Positions 1 to 8,424 of a DNA stretch of 64,000 nt are shown piece by piece. The translations under genes and the position numbers were made by a program. The stretch's first letter is position 1, and each line of letters begins with the position of its first letter. The notes beneath the pieces were generated by a model, which searched no databases, was not told the origin of the DNA, and saw nothing but the letters and a program-made list of their open reading frames with translations. Where the stretch lies: the NCBI RefSeq assembly GCF_014217835.1, contig NZ_CP055263.1:3785501-3849500 (forward strand). Direction: 5' to 3'. Origin of the DNA: Metabacillus sp. KUDC1714 (lineage in GTDB: Bacteria > Bacillota > Bacilli > Bacillales > Bacillaceae).

Positions 1-30
1 ACAAGACGTTCATGTAAGGTTGTAATGTGG

Positions 31-67
31 AAAAGGACATATCGATCATTTCGGGATATGTCCTTTT
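31..67 (+). terminator. Stem-loop/terminator upstream of the first permease gene
   Basis: A perfect 13-bp stem (31-43 pairs with 55-67) with an 11-nt loop; the right arm ends in CCTTTT followed by CTG. It lies 58 bases before the permease start. It probably ends or attenuates the transcript of a gene left of the window, which by analogy with the other transporters here would be the substrate-binding protein. That upstream gene is not visible. Confidence 0.75.
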
Positions 68-124
68 CTGTATCAAAAAGGTCATTATCGACCTTTAGTT
101 TTTCATAGGAAAGGGGAGATCATA

Positions 125-1003
125 ATGGATAAAGTAATGTCCAATAAATTAGTGATTACATTATATGTTTTGCCTGCACTTCTATTAATCTTAGTTTTAA
201 TCTATGTACCGATTATTTTAACTGGCTACTATGGACTAATGAAGTGGGATGGAATTGGAGAGATGTCATTTATCGGGTTAGAAAATTATACAAAGCTGTT
301 AAAAGATGCTGAGTTTTGGAAAAGTGCCTTTCATTCGTTTTTACTAGCCATTTTTTCCGCGATTAGTTTAATCGGTTATCTTATAATTTCATTAATTCTA
401 GCAGGCAAAATAAAGGGGGCAAACTTTTTAAGGAAGATTTATTTAGTTCCGATGCTGTTATCTTCGGTAGCGATTGCACAGCTTTGGCTAAAAGTCTACC
501 ATCCAACGAACGGATTAGTTAATAGTTTGCTAATTTCCTTCGGGATAGACAATCCACCAGCATGGTTAGCAGAACCAAACCTAGTTTTATCTGCACTATT
601 CGTTCCAATTATTTGGCAATATGCTGGCTTTTATATTTTAATCTATTATGCCGCTTTAAAGAACATCCCTGAATCATTAATTGAAGCTGCGAAAATTGAC
701 GGGGCTAATGCGTTTCAAATTGCGTACAAAATTAAAGTTCCATTAATTGCAGGTGTTATTAAAGTAACGATTGTCTTAGCAATTGTTGGTTCATTAAAAT
801 ATTTTGATTTAATTTACGTTATGACAGGCGGAGGACCAAATGGTTCTAGTGAGGTTATGGCATCTTATATGTATCAAAAAGCGTTTGGAACATATGACTT
901 TGGTTACGGAAGTGCAGTAGGCTTCTTCCTATTATTGATTTGCCTAGTTGTGACATGGTTGATTCGTAAATTAACAGCAACTGATGAAGAAATTCAGTAT
1001 TAA
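125..1003 (+). CDS. Sugar ABC transporter permease (CUT1, MalF/UgpA type)
   Basis: Membrane subunit of a carbohydrate importer, 292 aa. About six hydrophobic segments are visible, and near residue 190 the EAA loop reads EAAKIDGANAFQIA, which contacts the ATPase in this family. The start has a good ribosome binding site (AGGGGAG, about 7 bases before ATG). It is followed by a MalG-type permease and a GH52 beta-xylosidase, so xylo-oligosaccharides are the likely substrate; this is inferred from context only. No ATPase gene is present, as usual for CUT1 systems that share MsmX. The substrate-binding protein should lie just left of the window. Confidence 0.88.
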   Translation: MDKVMSNKLVITLYVLPALLLILVLIYVPIILTGYYGLMKWDGIGEMSFIGLENYTKLLKDAEFWKSAFHSFLLAIFSAISLIGYLIISLILAGKIKGANFLRKIYLVPMLLSSVAIAQLWLKVYHPTNGLVNSLLISFGIDNPPAWLAEPNLVLSALFVPIIWQYAGFYILIYYAALKNIPESLIEAAKIDGANAFQIAYKIKVPLIAGVIKVTIVLAIVGSLKYFDLIYVMTGGGPNGSSEVMASYMYQKAFGTYDFGYGSAVGFFLLLICLVVTWLIRKLTATDEEIQY

Positions 1004-1019
1004 GAAAGGAGTAATGAAG

Positions 1020-1919
1020 ATGAGCATGGTACAACAACAAAAACAACCAAACGTATCTACTCCATTAATAACTCAAAGACCTGCTAATGGAATCGTAAAT
1101 CGCCTTGGGTATGGACTGCTATATTTAACATTAGGCATCATTGCAATCTTTCAAGTTTATCCACTGGTTTGGTTGTTCTTTTTCTCATTAAAGGATAATC
1201 AAGAAGTGTTCAACAATTCACCGTTTGCATTACCAACAAGTCCGAAGTGGGAAAATTATACGAAGGTTTGGACAGAAGGAAATATTAGTCTTTACTTTTT
1301 TAACAGTGTTTGGATCACAACTGTATCAGTGTTATTAACTGTACTTTTGGCAAGCTTTGTTACGTTTGCCATCACAAGAATGAAGTGGAAATTTAGTAAA
1401 CTAGTCCTTGGCTTATTTATGGTAGGACTGATGATTCCTGTTCACTCAACGCTGATTCCACTATTTAGCTTCTTTTTAAAGGTTAATTTAATTGATCACC
1501 CATTATCTGTCGTTTTATCGTATACAGCATTCAACCTTCCAATTACGATCATGATTTTAATGGGGTTTTATTATACGCTACCTCGTGAGGTAGAAGAAGC
1601 AGCAATCATAGATGGATGTTCGATACACCGGATTTTCTTTCAAATCACACTACCAATGACAGCACCAGTTTTATCAACTACTGTCATCATCAATATGATT
1701 TATAACTGGAATGAATTTGTATTTATTAACACATTTATTAGTTCTGATAAGTATAAAACATTAACAGTTGGAATTCAGAACTTTATTGGGCAGTACATGA
1801 CAGAGTGGGGTGCAATTGGTGCAACACTTATGATTAGTATTATCCCAATATTAATTGCCTTTTTCTTCTTTAGTAATCGAATTGTAGAAGGAATTGCGGC
1901 AGGCTCTGTCAAAGGATAA
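1020..1919 (+). CDS. Sugar ABC transporter permease (CUT1, MalG/UgpE type)
   Basis: Second membrane subunit of the importer, 299 aa from the ATG at 1020. That start is chosen because AAAGGAG at 1005-1011 sits 8 bases before it; upstream in-frame ATGs at 984 and 1014 overlap the previous gene or lie too close to the ribosome binding site. The EAA loop reads EEAAIIDGCSIHRIFFQITL, and the C-terminus ends in the family-typical GSVKG. It lies 16 bases after the first permease and 37 bases before the beta-xylosidase, so the three genes look co-transcribed. Confidence 0.88.
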   Translation: MSMVQQQKQPNVSTPLITQRPANGIVNRLGYGLLYLTLGIIAIFQVYPLVWLFFFSLKDNQEVFNNSPFALPTSPKWENYTKVWTEGNISLYFFNSVWITTVSVLLTVLLASFVTFAITRMKWKFSKLVLGLFMVGLMIPVHSTLIPLFSFFLKVNLIDHPLSVVLSYTAFNLPITIMILMGFYYTLPREVEEAAIIDGCSIHRIFFQITLPMTAPVLSTTVIINMIYNWNEFVFINTFISSDKYKTLTVGIQNFIGQYMTEWGAIGATLMISIIPILIAFFFFSNRIVEGIAAGSVKG

Positions 1920-1956
1920 TAAGTAACATACTAATATGGTAGAAGGAAGGGATTCG

Positions 1957-4119
1957 ATGGTTAAAAATCAATACTTTAATGCACATCACTCTCCAATTGG
2001 AGCTTTTTCTAGCTTTACACTTGGGTTTCCAGGAAGTGGAGGTGGATTGGATCTAGAACTTGGTCGATCTCCACGGAAAAATGTGTTTATCGGAGTAGAG
2101 TCATTAGATCAAGCTGGAATGTATCATGCTTTGCCATTTTTTGATTCTGGTGAGGACGAAAGTAAGCGCTATGATATTGAAAATCCTGATCCTGAACAAG
2201 ATAAACCAAAAATGATTTACCCTTTTGCAAAAGATGAGGTTGTTCGAGATTTTAAACTAGGAACTGACACATGGAAAGCAGGGGATTTAACCTTTAAAAT
2301 TTATTCTCAAGCACAATCAGTACCAGATCCAGCTTCAGCATCTAATGACGAGCTAAAGCTTACACTTGTCCCTGCTGTCATCGCTGAGGTAACAGTTGAT
2401 AATACGAAAGGAAGCAAAAGCAGACGGGCATTTTTCGGCTATGAAGGAAATGATTCGTACAGTTCAATGCGTCGTTTAGATGATACGTGTGAAGGAGTTA
2501 CTGGTGTTGGTCAAGGACGCATTACAGCCATCGCTTCAGCTAATCCTGATGTAAAATCAGCTATGCACTTTAGTATGGAAAATATTCTAACAACGCCGTT
2601 CGAAGAGAACTGGACATTTGGTTTAGGACCAATTGCAGCAATGATTATGGACGTTCCAGCGGGAACTAGACGTACATATCAGTTTGCAATTTGTTTCCAT
2701 CGTTCTGGATATGTTACAACTGGATTAGATGCTTCTTACTACTATACTCGCTATTTTAAGAATATTGAGGAAGTAGCAGTCTTTTCATTAGAAAACGCTG
2801 TGAAAATCGTGGAACGTGCAGAAAAAGCGAATGAATTGGTTGACAATGCGAATCACTTATCAGATGACCAACGATTTATGATGGCCCACTCCATCCGGAG
2901 TTATTATGGATGTACACAGCTACTTGACATTGATGGAGAACCATTCTGGATTGTCAATGAAGGCGAATATCGAATGATGAATACGTTTGATCTAACTGTT
3001 GATCAGCTATTCTTTGAAATGAAAATGAATCCATGGACAGTGAAAAATGAATTAGATATGTTTGTGGGGCGCTTCAGCTATGAAGATCAAGTTCGCTTTC
3101 CAAACGACGAAACCGTGTACCCTGGAGGGATCAGCTTTACACATGATATGGGTGTAGCCAATACCATATCTCGACCACATTATTCATCCTATGAGTTGTA
3201 CGGATTAGATGGCTGTTTCTCACATATGACACATGAACAGCTTGTGAACTGGGTTTTATGTGCGGCTGTTTATGTGGAACAAACGAATGATATAAAATGG
3301 CTTCAGGATAATATCGATATTTTCATTAGGTGTTTTGAAAGCATGCTTAATCGTGATCATCCAAATCCAGAGGAACGCAATGGAATTATGGCATTAGATT
3401 CAACTCGTGTTATGGGAGGAGCTGAAATCACAACTTATGATAGTTTGGATGTTTCGTTAGGCCAGGCAAGAAATAATATTTACATGGCTGGAAAGTGCTG
3501 GGCCTCTTATGTTGCGTTAGAAAAATTATTCGCAGGAAATGGTCTAGAAGTACTTGCGAAGCAATCAGGTGTACAAGCAGAAAAATGTGCCGAAAGCATT
3601 GTCAGCTTCGTAACAGAGGTTGGGTATATCCCAGCAGTTGTAGGCGAAAATAATGATTCGAAAATTATTCCAGCAATCGAAGGCTTAATTTTCCCGTATT
3701 ACACAAATTGTGAAGAAGCCCTTGATCCAAATGGCCGTTTCGGTCCTTACATTCAAGCATTGAAAAGGCACCTAGAAACAGTTCTTGTCGATGGTGTCTG
3801 CTTATTTGAGGATGGTGGTTGGAAAATCTCATCCACAAGCAACAACTCTTGGCTAAGTAAAATCTATCTAAGTCAATTTATAGCTCGTAAGCTACTAGGC
3901 TGGACATGGGATGAAAAGGGTGCGAAAGCAGATGCTGCTCATGTTGAATGGTTAACACATCCTACACTTTCTGTTTGGAGCTGGAGTGATCAAATTATTA
4001 CCGGAGAAATTGCCGGCAGCAAGTACTACCCAAGGGGAGTAACGAGTATATTATGGCTTGAAGAAAAAGAAACATCTCTCGCTGATATTGAAAAGGAGCA
4101 AGTTAGTAGTTTATCGTAA
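1957..4119 (+). CDS. xynB: Beta-xylosidase, glycoside hydrolase family 52
   Basis: Retaining GH52 enzyme that releases D-xylose from the non-reducing end of xylo-oligosaccharides; 720 aa, no signal peptide, so cytosolic. The start at 1957 follows GAAGGAAGGG with good spacing and gives the family N-terminus MVKNQYFNAHHSP. With this start, the nucleophile (NEGEYRMMN) is Glu335 and the acid/base (TTYDSLD) is Asp495, the same numbers I recall for Geobacillus stearothermophilus XynB2. An in-frame ATG at 1936 would add seven residues but has no ribosome binding site. Two importer permeases precede it, which fits uptake and then intracellular hydrolysis of xylo-oligosaccharides. The identification is very secure. 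Confidence 0.96.
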   Translation: MVKNQYFNAHHSPIGAFSSFTLGFPGSGGGLDLELGRSPRKNVFIGVESLDQAGMYHALPFFDSGEDESKRYDIENPDPEQDKPKMIYPFAKDEVVRDFKLGTDTWKAGDLTFKIYSQAQSVPDPASASNDELKLTLVPAVIAEVTVDNTKGSKSRRAFFGYEGNDSYSSMRRLDDTCEGVTGVGQGRITAIASANPDVKSAMHFSMENILTTPFEENWTFGLGPIAAMIMDVPAGTRRTYQFAICFHRSGYVTTGLDASYYYTRYFKNIEEVAVFSLENAVKIVERAEKANELVDNANHLSDDQRFMMAHSIRSYYGCTQLLDIDGEPFWIVNEGEYRMMNTFDLTVDQLFFEMKMNPWTVKNELDMFVGRFSYEDQVRFPNDETVYPGGISFTHDMGVANTISRPHYSSYELYGLDGCFSHMTHEQLVNWVLCAAVYVEQTNDIKWLQDNIDIFIRCFESMLNRDHPNPEERNGIMALDSTRVMGGAEITTYDSLDVSLGQARNNIYMAGKCWASYVALEKLFAGNGLEVLAKQSGVQAEKCAESIVSFVTEVGYIPAVVGENNDSKIIPAIEGLIFPYYTNCEEALDPNGRFGPYIQALKRHLETVLVDGVCLFEDGGWKISSTSNNSWLSKIYLSQFIARKLLGWTWDEKGAKADAAHVEWLTHPTLSVWSWSDQIITGEIAGSKYYPRGVTSILWLEEKETSLADIEKEQVSSLS

Positions 4120-4138
4120 GTGGATTTGTTGAAGATGG

Positions 4139-4175
4139 AAGGATAAATCTCAGAAATGGGGTTTATCCTTTTTTA
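4139..4175 (+). terminator. Intrinsic terminator after the GH52 gene
   Basis: A 9-bp stem, AAGGATAAA / TTTATCCTT (4139-4147 and 4162-4170), followed by a T run. It lies 20 bases after the beta-xylosidase stop. Confidence 0.85.
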
Positions 4176-4524
4176 TATTGGGTTGCTTGCTGATGTAGAT
4201 TAAGCTGGTTCAATCCTAAGCGGAAGGAGGTTAAAAGTAGAATTTGTTAAGTCTTGTGATGCTTTTGGTAGCTTGTTTTTATTTCACACGATTTCCATAG
4301 TCTATTCATAAGAAAAGAGATAGCGTGTTTAAAAAAAACAAAATAAGAGAAATAATATAAGGGTAAAAGTAAGCTAACATTTTCTTTACCAGATGCAAAA
4401 ATCACAATCCCTATATGGAATGAAAAGTGAAACTTCTTTTGGGGAAAATCAAAAAATGGTGATAATAATGGGATTTTTGGACAAATTATTCAAGGGAAAT
4501 TCAAGTGATAAGGAGTCAAATCAA
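4176..4524. other. Non-coding gap before wrbA
   Basis: AT-rich stretch after the terminator with no convincing gene. It contains an in-frame extension of wrbA (ATG at 4468, MGFLDKLFKGN) that lacks a good ribosome binding site, and an unsupported 18-codon hydrophobic ORF at 4244-4300. No promoter could be assigned with confidence. Confidence 0.5.
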
Positions 4525-5136
4525 ATGACAAATGTAAAATTAGCGGTGATTTACTACAGTGCAAGTGGGACAAATTATCAATTAGCACAGTGGGCAGAAG
4601 CGGGAGCGAAAGAAATTGGTGCTGAGGTAAAAGTCTTAAAGGTACCAGAAACAGCTCCACAAGCAGCTATTGATTCAAATCCAGCATGGAAAGCACATGT
4701 TGAAGCTACGAGTAATGTTCCTGAAGTAACCTTAGATGATTTAGAATGGGCTGACGCAATCATTTTCAGTGTGCCAACTAGATTTGGTAATATGCCTTCA
4801 CAAATGAAAGCATTCCTAGATACTACAGGTGGCCTATGGTTTAACGGTAAACTTGTGAATAAAGCAGTTAGTGCCATGTCTTCAGCACAAAATCCACATG
4901 GTGGTCAAGAGGCAACGATTTTATCCTTGTATACAACAATGTATCATTGGGGAGCAATTGTAGCAGCTCCAGGTTATACTGATCCAGTTATTTTTGGCTC
5001 TGGTGGAAACCCATACGGAACAAGTGTAACAGTTGATCAAAATGGAAAAATGATTGAAGATGTCGAAGGAACAGTTAAACATCAGGCAAAACGGACTGTT
5101 ACAGTTGCAGAATGGATTAAAAAAGCGAATCAATAA
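4525..5136 (+). CDS. wrbA: NAD(P)H:quinone oxidoreductase, WrbA type
   Basis: Flavodoxin-fold FMN enzyme that reduces quinones by two electrons to limit redox stress; 203 aa, cytosolic. Family signatures include LAVIYYSASGTNYQLAQWA at the FMN phosphate loop, FSVPTRFGNMPSQMKAFLD, and MSSAQNPHGGQE near the flavin ring. The start at 4525 is chosen because AAGGAG lies 9 bases upstream and the length matches WrbA. An ATG at 4468 would add 19 residues (MGFLDKLFKGNSSDKESNQ) with a poor ribosome binding site and remains an alternative. The gene appears to be a single-gene unit, with terminators on both sides. Confidence 0.93.
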   Translation: MTNVKLAVIYYSASGTNYQLAQWAEAGAKEIGAEVKVLKVPETAPQAAIDSNPAWKAHVEATSNVPEVTLDDLEWADAIIFSVPTRFGNMPSQMKAFLDTTGGLWFNGKLVNKAVSAMSSAQNPHGGQEATILSLYTTMYHWGAIVAAPGYTDPVIFGSGGNPYGTSVTVDQNGKMIEDVEGTVKHQAKRTVTVAEWIKKANQ

Positions 5137-5145
5137 TCACTTTTT

Positions 5146-5188
5146 AAAGAGCAGACTCGGATAAATAACCGGTTAGCTCTTTTTTTTT
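5146..5188 (+). terminator. Intrinsic terminator after wrbA
   Basis: Stem AAAGAGC / GCTCTTT (5146-5152 and 5176-5182) with a smaller inner CGG/CCG pairing, followed by a run of T. Confidence 0.85.
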
Positions 5189-5280
5189 GCCTTTCTTAAA
5201 GCTTTGTGGTTTATTGAATATAGGATTAAACGATATAATAAAGCTGTGTAAGAGTAAAAAGAAAAGTGAGGTGGATTGAA

Positions 5281-5913
5281 ATGAATGCGCTTTCTGAAAT
5301 ACTAGAAAATAAAATCATTGCTATCATTCGAGGAGCTAATCCTAATGATGTAATAAAAATCTCTCATGCCCTAAAAGATGGTGGCATAAAATTGATTGAA
5401 ATTACGATGAATTCTCCAAATGCCTTATCAGTCATTAAGCAGGTATCAAGTGAACTTGGTGACAAAGTGTTAATTGGGGCAGGGACGGTACTAGACCCTG
5501 AAACCGCCAGAAGTGCAGTCTTATCAGGAGCAAAGTTTATTTTATCACCTACTGTTGATATTGAAACAATTAAACTAACAAAAAGATATGGTGCAGTTAG
5601 TATTCCTGGTGCTTTTACGCCAACTGAAATTCTATCAGCCTATCAGAATGGCGCAGATATTATTAAAGTCTTTCCGGCAACTTTAGGACCTAATTATATA
5701 AAGGATATTTTAGGTCCGCTCCCACACATTCCACTTTTACCAACAGGTGGTATAGATCTAAAAAATCTCAATGACTTTATAGAAGCAGGTGCAGTTGGCT
5801 GTGGAATCGGTAGTGCATTAGTGAATACAAAACATGAAATAACAGATGAATATTTACAACAACTAACGAAAAAAGCGAGCCAATTTGTATCAGCTATAAA
5901 TTCTGATTACTAA
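5281..5913 (+). CDS. dgoA: 2-dehydro-3-deoxy-6-phosphogalactonate aldolase (KDPG/KHG aldolase family)
   Basis: Class I aldolase that splits 2-dehydro-3-deoxy-6-phosphogalactonate into pyruvate and glyceraldehyde 3-phosphate. It has 210 aa from the ATG at 5281 (AGGTGG 6 bases upstream; an in-frame upstream GTG is part of that site). The Schiff-base lysine is Lys129 in IIKVFPATLGP, with conserved IRG, EITMNSP, GAGTV, PGAFTPTE and PTGGI segments. The galactonate-specific call rests mainly on the adjacent galactonate dehydratase 15 bases downstream; alone it could be a general KDPG aldolase. The pathway kinase (dgoK) and a galactonate transporter are absent here. Confidence 0.88.
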   Translation: MNALSEILENKIIAIIRGANPNDVIKISHALKDGGIKLIEITMNSPNALSVIKQVSSELGDKVLIGAGTVLDPETARSAVLSGAKFILSPTVDIETIKLTKRYGAVSIPGAFTPTEILSAYQNGADIIKVFPATLGPNYIKDILGPLPHIPLLPTGGIDLKNLNDFIEAGAVGCGIGSALVNTKHEITDEYLQQLTKKASQFVSAINSDY

Positions 5914-5928
5914 TTAGGAGAGGTTAAA

Positions 5929-7077
5929 ATGAAAATTACAGGATATGAATTATTTCAAGTGCCACCTCGTTGGTTATTTTTAAAGATCGTAACAGATGAA
6001 GGAATTGTTGGGTGGGGAGAACCTGTTATCGAAGGAAGAGCGGAAACGGTGGGCACTGCTGTAAAAGAGCTTATGGAAAATTTAATAGGAAAAGATCCTC
6101 ATAGAATCGAAGATCATTGGAGCATGATGTATCGATCAGGTTTCTATCGTGGCGGTCCAATTTTAATGAGTGCAATAGCTGGAATTGATCAAGCTCTATG
6201 GGATATAAAAGGGAAGTATTTTAATGCACCAATCTATGAATTATTAGGTGGTGCATGCAGAGATTCCATTCGTGTTTATTCATGGATTGGTGGCGATCGT
6301 CCAATTGATGTAGGCTTGGCTGCACAATCGGCAGTTGAAGCAGGATTTACTGCTGTTAAAATGAATGGAACAGAAGAACTGCAAATAATCGATTCTTACG
6401 AGAAAATTGATCAGGCTGTTGAACGGATTGCCGCTGTTCGAGAAGCGGTCGGTCCATATATTGGAATTGGAATTGATTTTCATGGCCGTGTACATAAACC
6501 AATGGCGAAAGTATTAGCAAAAGAGTTAGAAGCATTTCGACCGATGTTTATAGAAGAACCGGTACTTTCTGACAATAATGAAGCACTAAGAGAAATAGCT
6601 AAAGCCACAAGTATCCCAATTGCAACAGGTGAAAGAATGTTTTCTAGATGGGAATATAAGAATCTATTAAAAGATGGCTATGTTGATATTATTCAACCAG
6701 ATCTATCCCACGCAGGTGGAATTACTGAATGCAAAAAAATCATCTCAATGGCAGAGGCATTTGATGTTGCAGCAGCTCCCCATTGTCCTTTAGGACCAAT
6801 CGCATTAGCTGCATGCTTACAAGTTGATGCAACCTGTCATAATGCATTTATACAGGAACAAAGTCTGGGTATTCATTACAATCAGGGAAATGATCTATTA
6901 GACTATATTGTTGAGAAAAAAGTGTTTGAATACAAAGATGGCTATGTCAAGATTCCTACAGGACCTGGATTAGGCATTGAAATTGATGAGGATCATGTAA
7001 GGAAGCTTGCAAACGTGGGACATAATTGGAGAAATCCAATTTGGAGACATAAAGATGGAAGTATTGCCGAGTGGTGA
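5929..7077 (+). CDS. dgoD: D-galactonate dehydratase
   Basis: Enolase-superfamily (mandelate racemase subgroup) enzyme that dehydrates D-galactonate to 2-dehydro-3-deoxygalactonate with Mg2+. Its 382 aa equals E. coli DgoD as I recall it. Family segments include [29 protein letters not shown], the metal-ligand segments DFHGR and FIEEPV, GERMFSR, HAGGITE, the catalytic-His region [14 protein letters not shown], and the C-terminal [16 protein letters not shown]. It forms an operon with dgoA (15-base gap) and ends at a bidirectional terminator. Confidence 0.95.
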   Translation: MKITGYELFQVPPRWLFLKIVTDEGIVGWGEPVIEGRAETVGTAVKELMENLIGKDPHRIEDHWSMMYRSGFYRGGPILMSAIAGIDQALWDIKGKYFNAPIYELLGGACRDSIRVYSWIGGDRPIDVGLAAQSAVEAGFTAVKMNGTEELQIIDSYEKIDQAVERIAAVREAVGPYIGIGIDFHGRVHKPMAKVLAKELEAFRPMFIEEPVLSDNNEALREIAKATSIPIATGERMFSRWEYKNLLKDGYVDIIQPDLSHAGGITECKKIISMAEAFDVAAAPHCPLGPIALAACLQVDATCHNAFIQEQSLGIHYNQGNDLLDYIVEKKVFEYKDGYVKIPTGPGLGIEIDEDHVRKLANVGHNWRNPIWRHKDGSIAEW

Positions 7078-7188
7078 GTGGTAATTAGAAGACTTGATCT
7101 GTCTAACTGTACTTTAACGAATAAATAGTTATTAAGTTTTCAAATGGTTTGAGGAGTGGCATAGTTTGCTCGAAACCTAATTTGTTTC

Positions 7189-7228
7189 ATAACAAAGGAT
7201 GAGTATATTAAAGCTCATCCTTTGTTAT
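7189..7228. terminator. Bidirectional terminator between dgoD and pgl
   Basis: Perfect 15-bp stem (7189-7203 with 7214-7228), 10-nt loop, between convergent genes. Confidence 0.85.
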
Positions 7229-7237
7229 ATAAACAGT

Positions 7238-8284
7238 TTAAACGTTTAGGAATTTGACACAAACAGGATCAGGAACCGAAACATCAGATTGTATCAATGT
7301 AAGTTTCCCTGTTTCACTATCTCTAGAGAACAACACAAGATTGCTGCTTTCCTGATTTGAAGCAACAATGAAGTTTTCCGATGGATCTAATACAAAGTCA
7401 CGAGGCCAGTTGCCTTCAGTAGAGGTATATTCAACAAATGCGAGCTCGCCATTATCTTGATTAACACTGAATACAGCAATGCTGTTATGTCCGCGATTTC
7501 CTGCATAGACGAAACGACCATCTGAGGAAATATGAATGGCACTTCCTTGACTATTTTCAGTGAAGTCTGCAGGAATTGTAGGTATGTATTGTAATTCCGT
7601 GAATATGCCAGTTTCAGCATTATAACTTAGAGTGATAACTTCATTACTAAGCTCTGTCATAACATATGCAAACTTTCCATTGGGATGGAAGGTAATATGT
7701 CTTGGACCACTACCAGCCTTTACCAATAAACTGTGAGCTTCTTCTAGTTTTCCACTTTCATTTTTATATGTAATGACTTTATCAATCCCTAAATCAACAG
7801 CAATTACATATTTCTCGTCTGGTGTAAATCCTGAGAAATGAGTATGTGGTTTTTCTTGTCTTTCATGTGGACCTTTTCCGGTGAGTTCCATATTTGAAAC
7901 AGCAGGATTTACTGTGCCATCTTCATCTACTAAGTAAGACTCGATCGTTCCTTTGTGATAGTTTGCAGTTACAACTTGGCGGTTTTCACTGTCAACACTC
8001 ACATGGCATGGTGATGCACCATCGATGACTTGACTATTTACCTTGGAAAGCTCACCAGTTTGGGTATTAATTGTGTAAGAAGCGACACCACCCTCATTAT
8101 CTTCTTTTAAAACTGCATAGAGAGTTTTGTTGTCGTTGCTTACCGTTACGTATGTAGGGTTGTCCAATTCAGCAACTGCTTTTACATCACCTAGCTTAGA
8201 AGCTTCTGTGTCTAATGTAAAACTGTAAACCCCTTTACTCTCACCTTTTGTGTACGTACCGATATATCCAATTAATTTTGTCAA
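7238..8284 (-). CDS. pgl: 6-phosphogluconolactonase (beta-propeller, YkgB type)
   Basis: Seven-bladed beta-propeller lactonase that hydrolyses 6-phosphogluconolactone in the pentose phosphate pathway; 348 aa, cytosolic. Strong resemblance to B. subtilis YkgB, including ASPCHVSVD, GKGPHERQEKPHTH, AVDLGIDK, GPRHITFHP, YVMTELSNEV and STEGNWPRDF. I place the start at a TTG (8284-8282): AAAGGAG lies 10 bases upstream and the product then begins MTKLIGYIGTYTKG like YkgB. An ATG at 8317 would add 11 residues but runs through the ribosome binding site. Confidence 0.93.
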   Translation of the reverse strand: MTKLIGYIGTYTKGESKGVYSFTLDTEASKLGDVKAVAELDNPTYVTVSNDNKTLYAVLKEDNEGGVASYTINTQTGELSKVNSQVIDGASPCHVSVDSENRQVVTANYHKGTIESYLVDEDGTVNPAVSNMELTGKGPHERQEKPHTHFSGFTPDEKYVIAVDLGIDKVITYKNESGKLEEAHSLLVKAGSGPRHITFHPNGKFAYVMTELSNEVITLSYNAETGIFTELQYIPTIPADFTENSQGSAIHISSDGRFVYAGNRGHNSIAVFSVNQDNGELAFVEYTSTEGNWPRDFVLDPSENFIVASNQESSNLVLFSRDSETGKLTLIQSDVSVPDPVCVKFLNV

Positions 8285-8424
8285 AATATTTTTACTCCTT
8301 TCCAGATTTGATACCATACATTATATCGTTTGTTTGCTGGAATCTACAACATTTTGATATATCTATTTCTAATTAATGCTAATATAATATGTTTATATGA
8401 TGTGAAAAAAAGGAGAAGAAGTAG

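Noticed and set aside
1936..1956. Upstream ATG for the GH52 gene
   Set aside because: No ribosome binding site; the start at 1957 gives the family N-terminus and puts the catalytic residues at the positions I recall for the Geobacillus enzyme.
4244..4300. Tiny hydrophobic ORF of 18 codons starting at TTG after AAGGAGG
   Set aside because: The ribosome binding site is 13 bases from the start codon, there is no conservation evidence, and such ORFs are expected by chance in AT-rich gaps.
4578..4877. 99-codon minus-strand ORF inside wrbA, and many similar antisense ORFs across the window
   Set aside because: They mirror strong genes on the other strand, lack ribosome binding sites, and show no domain features.
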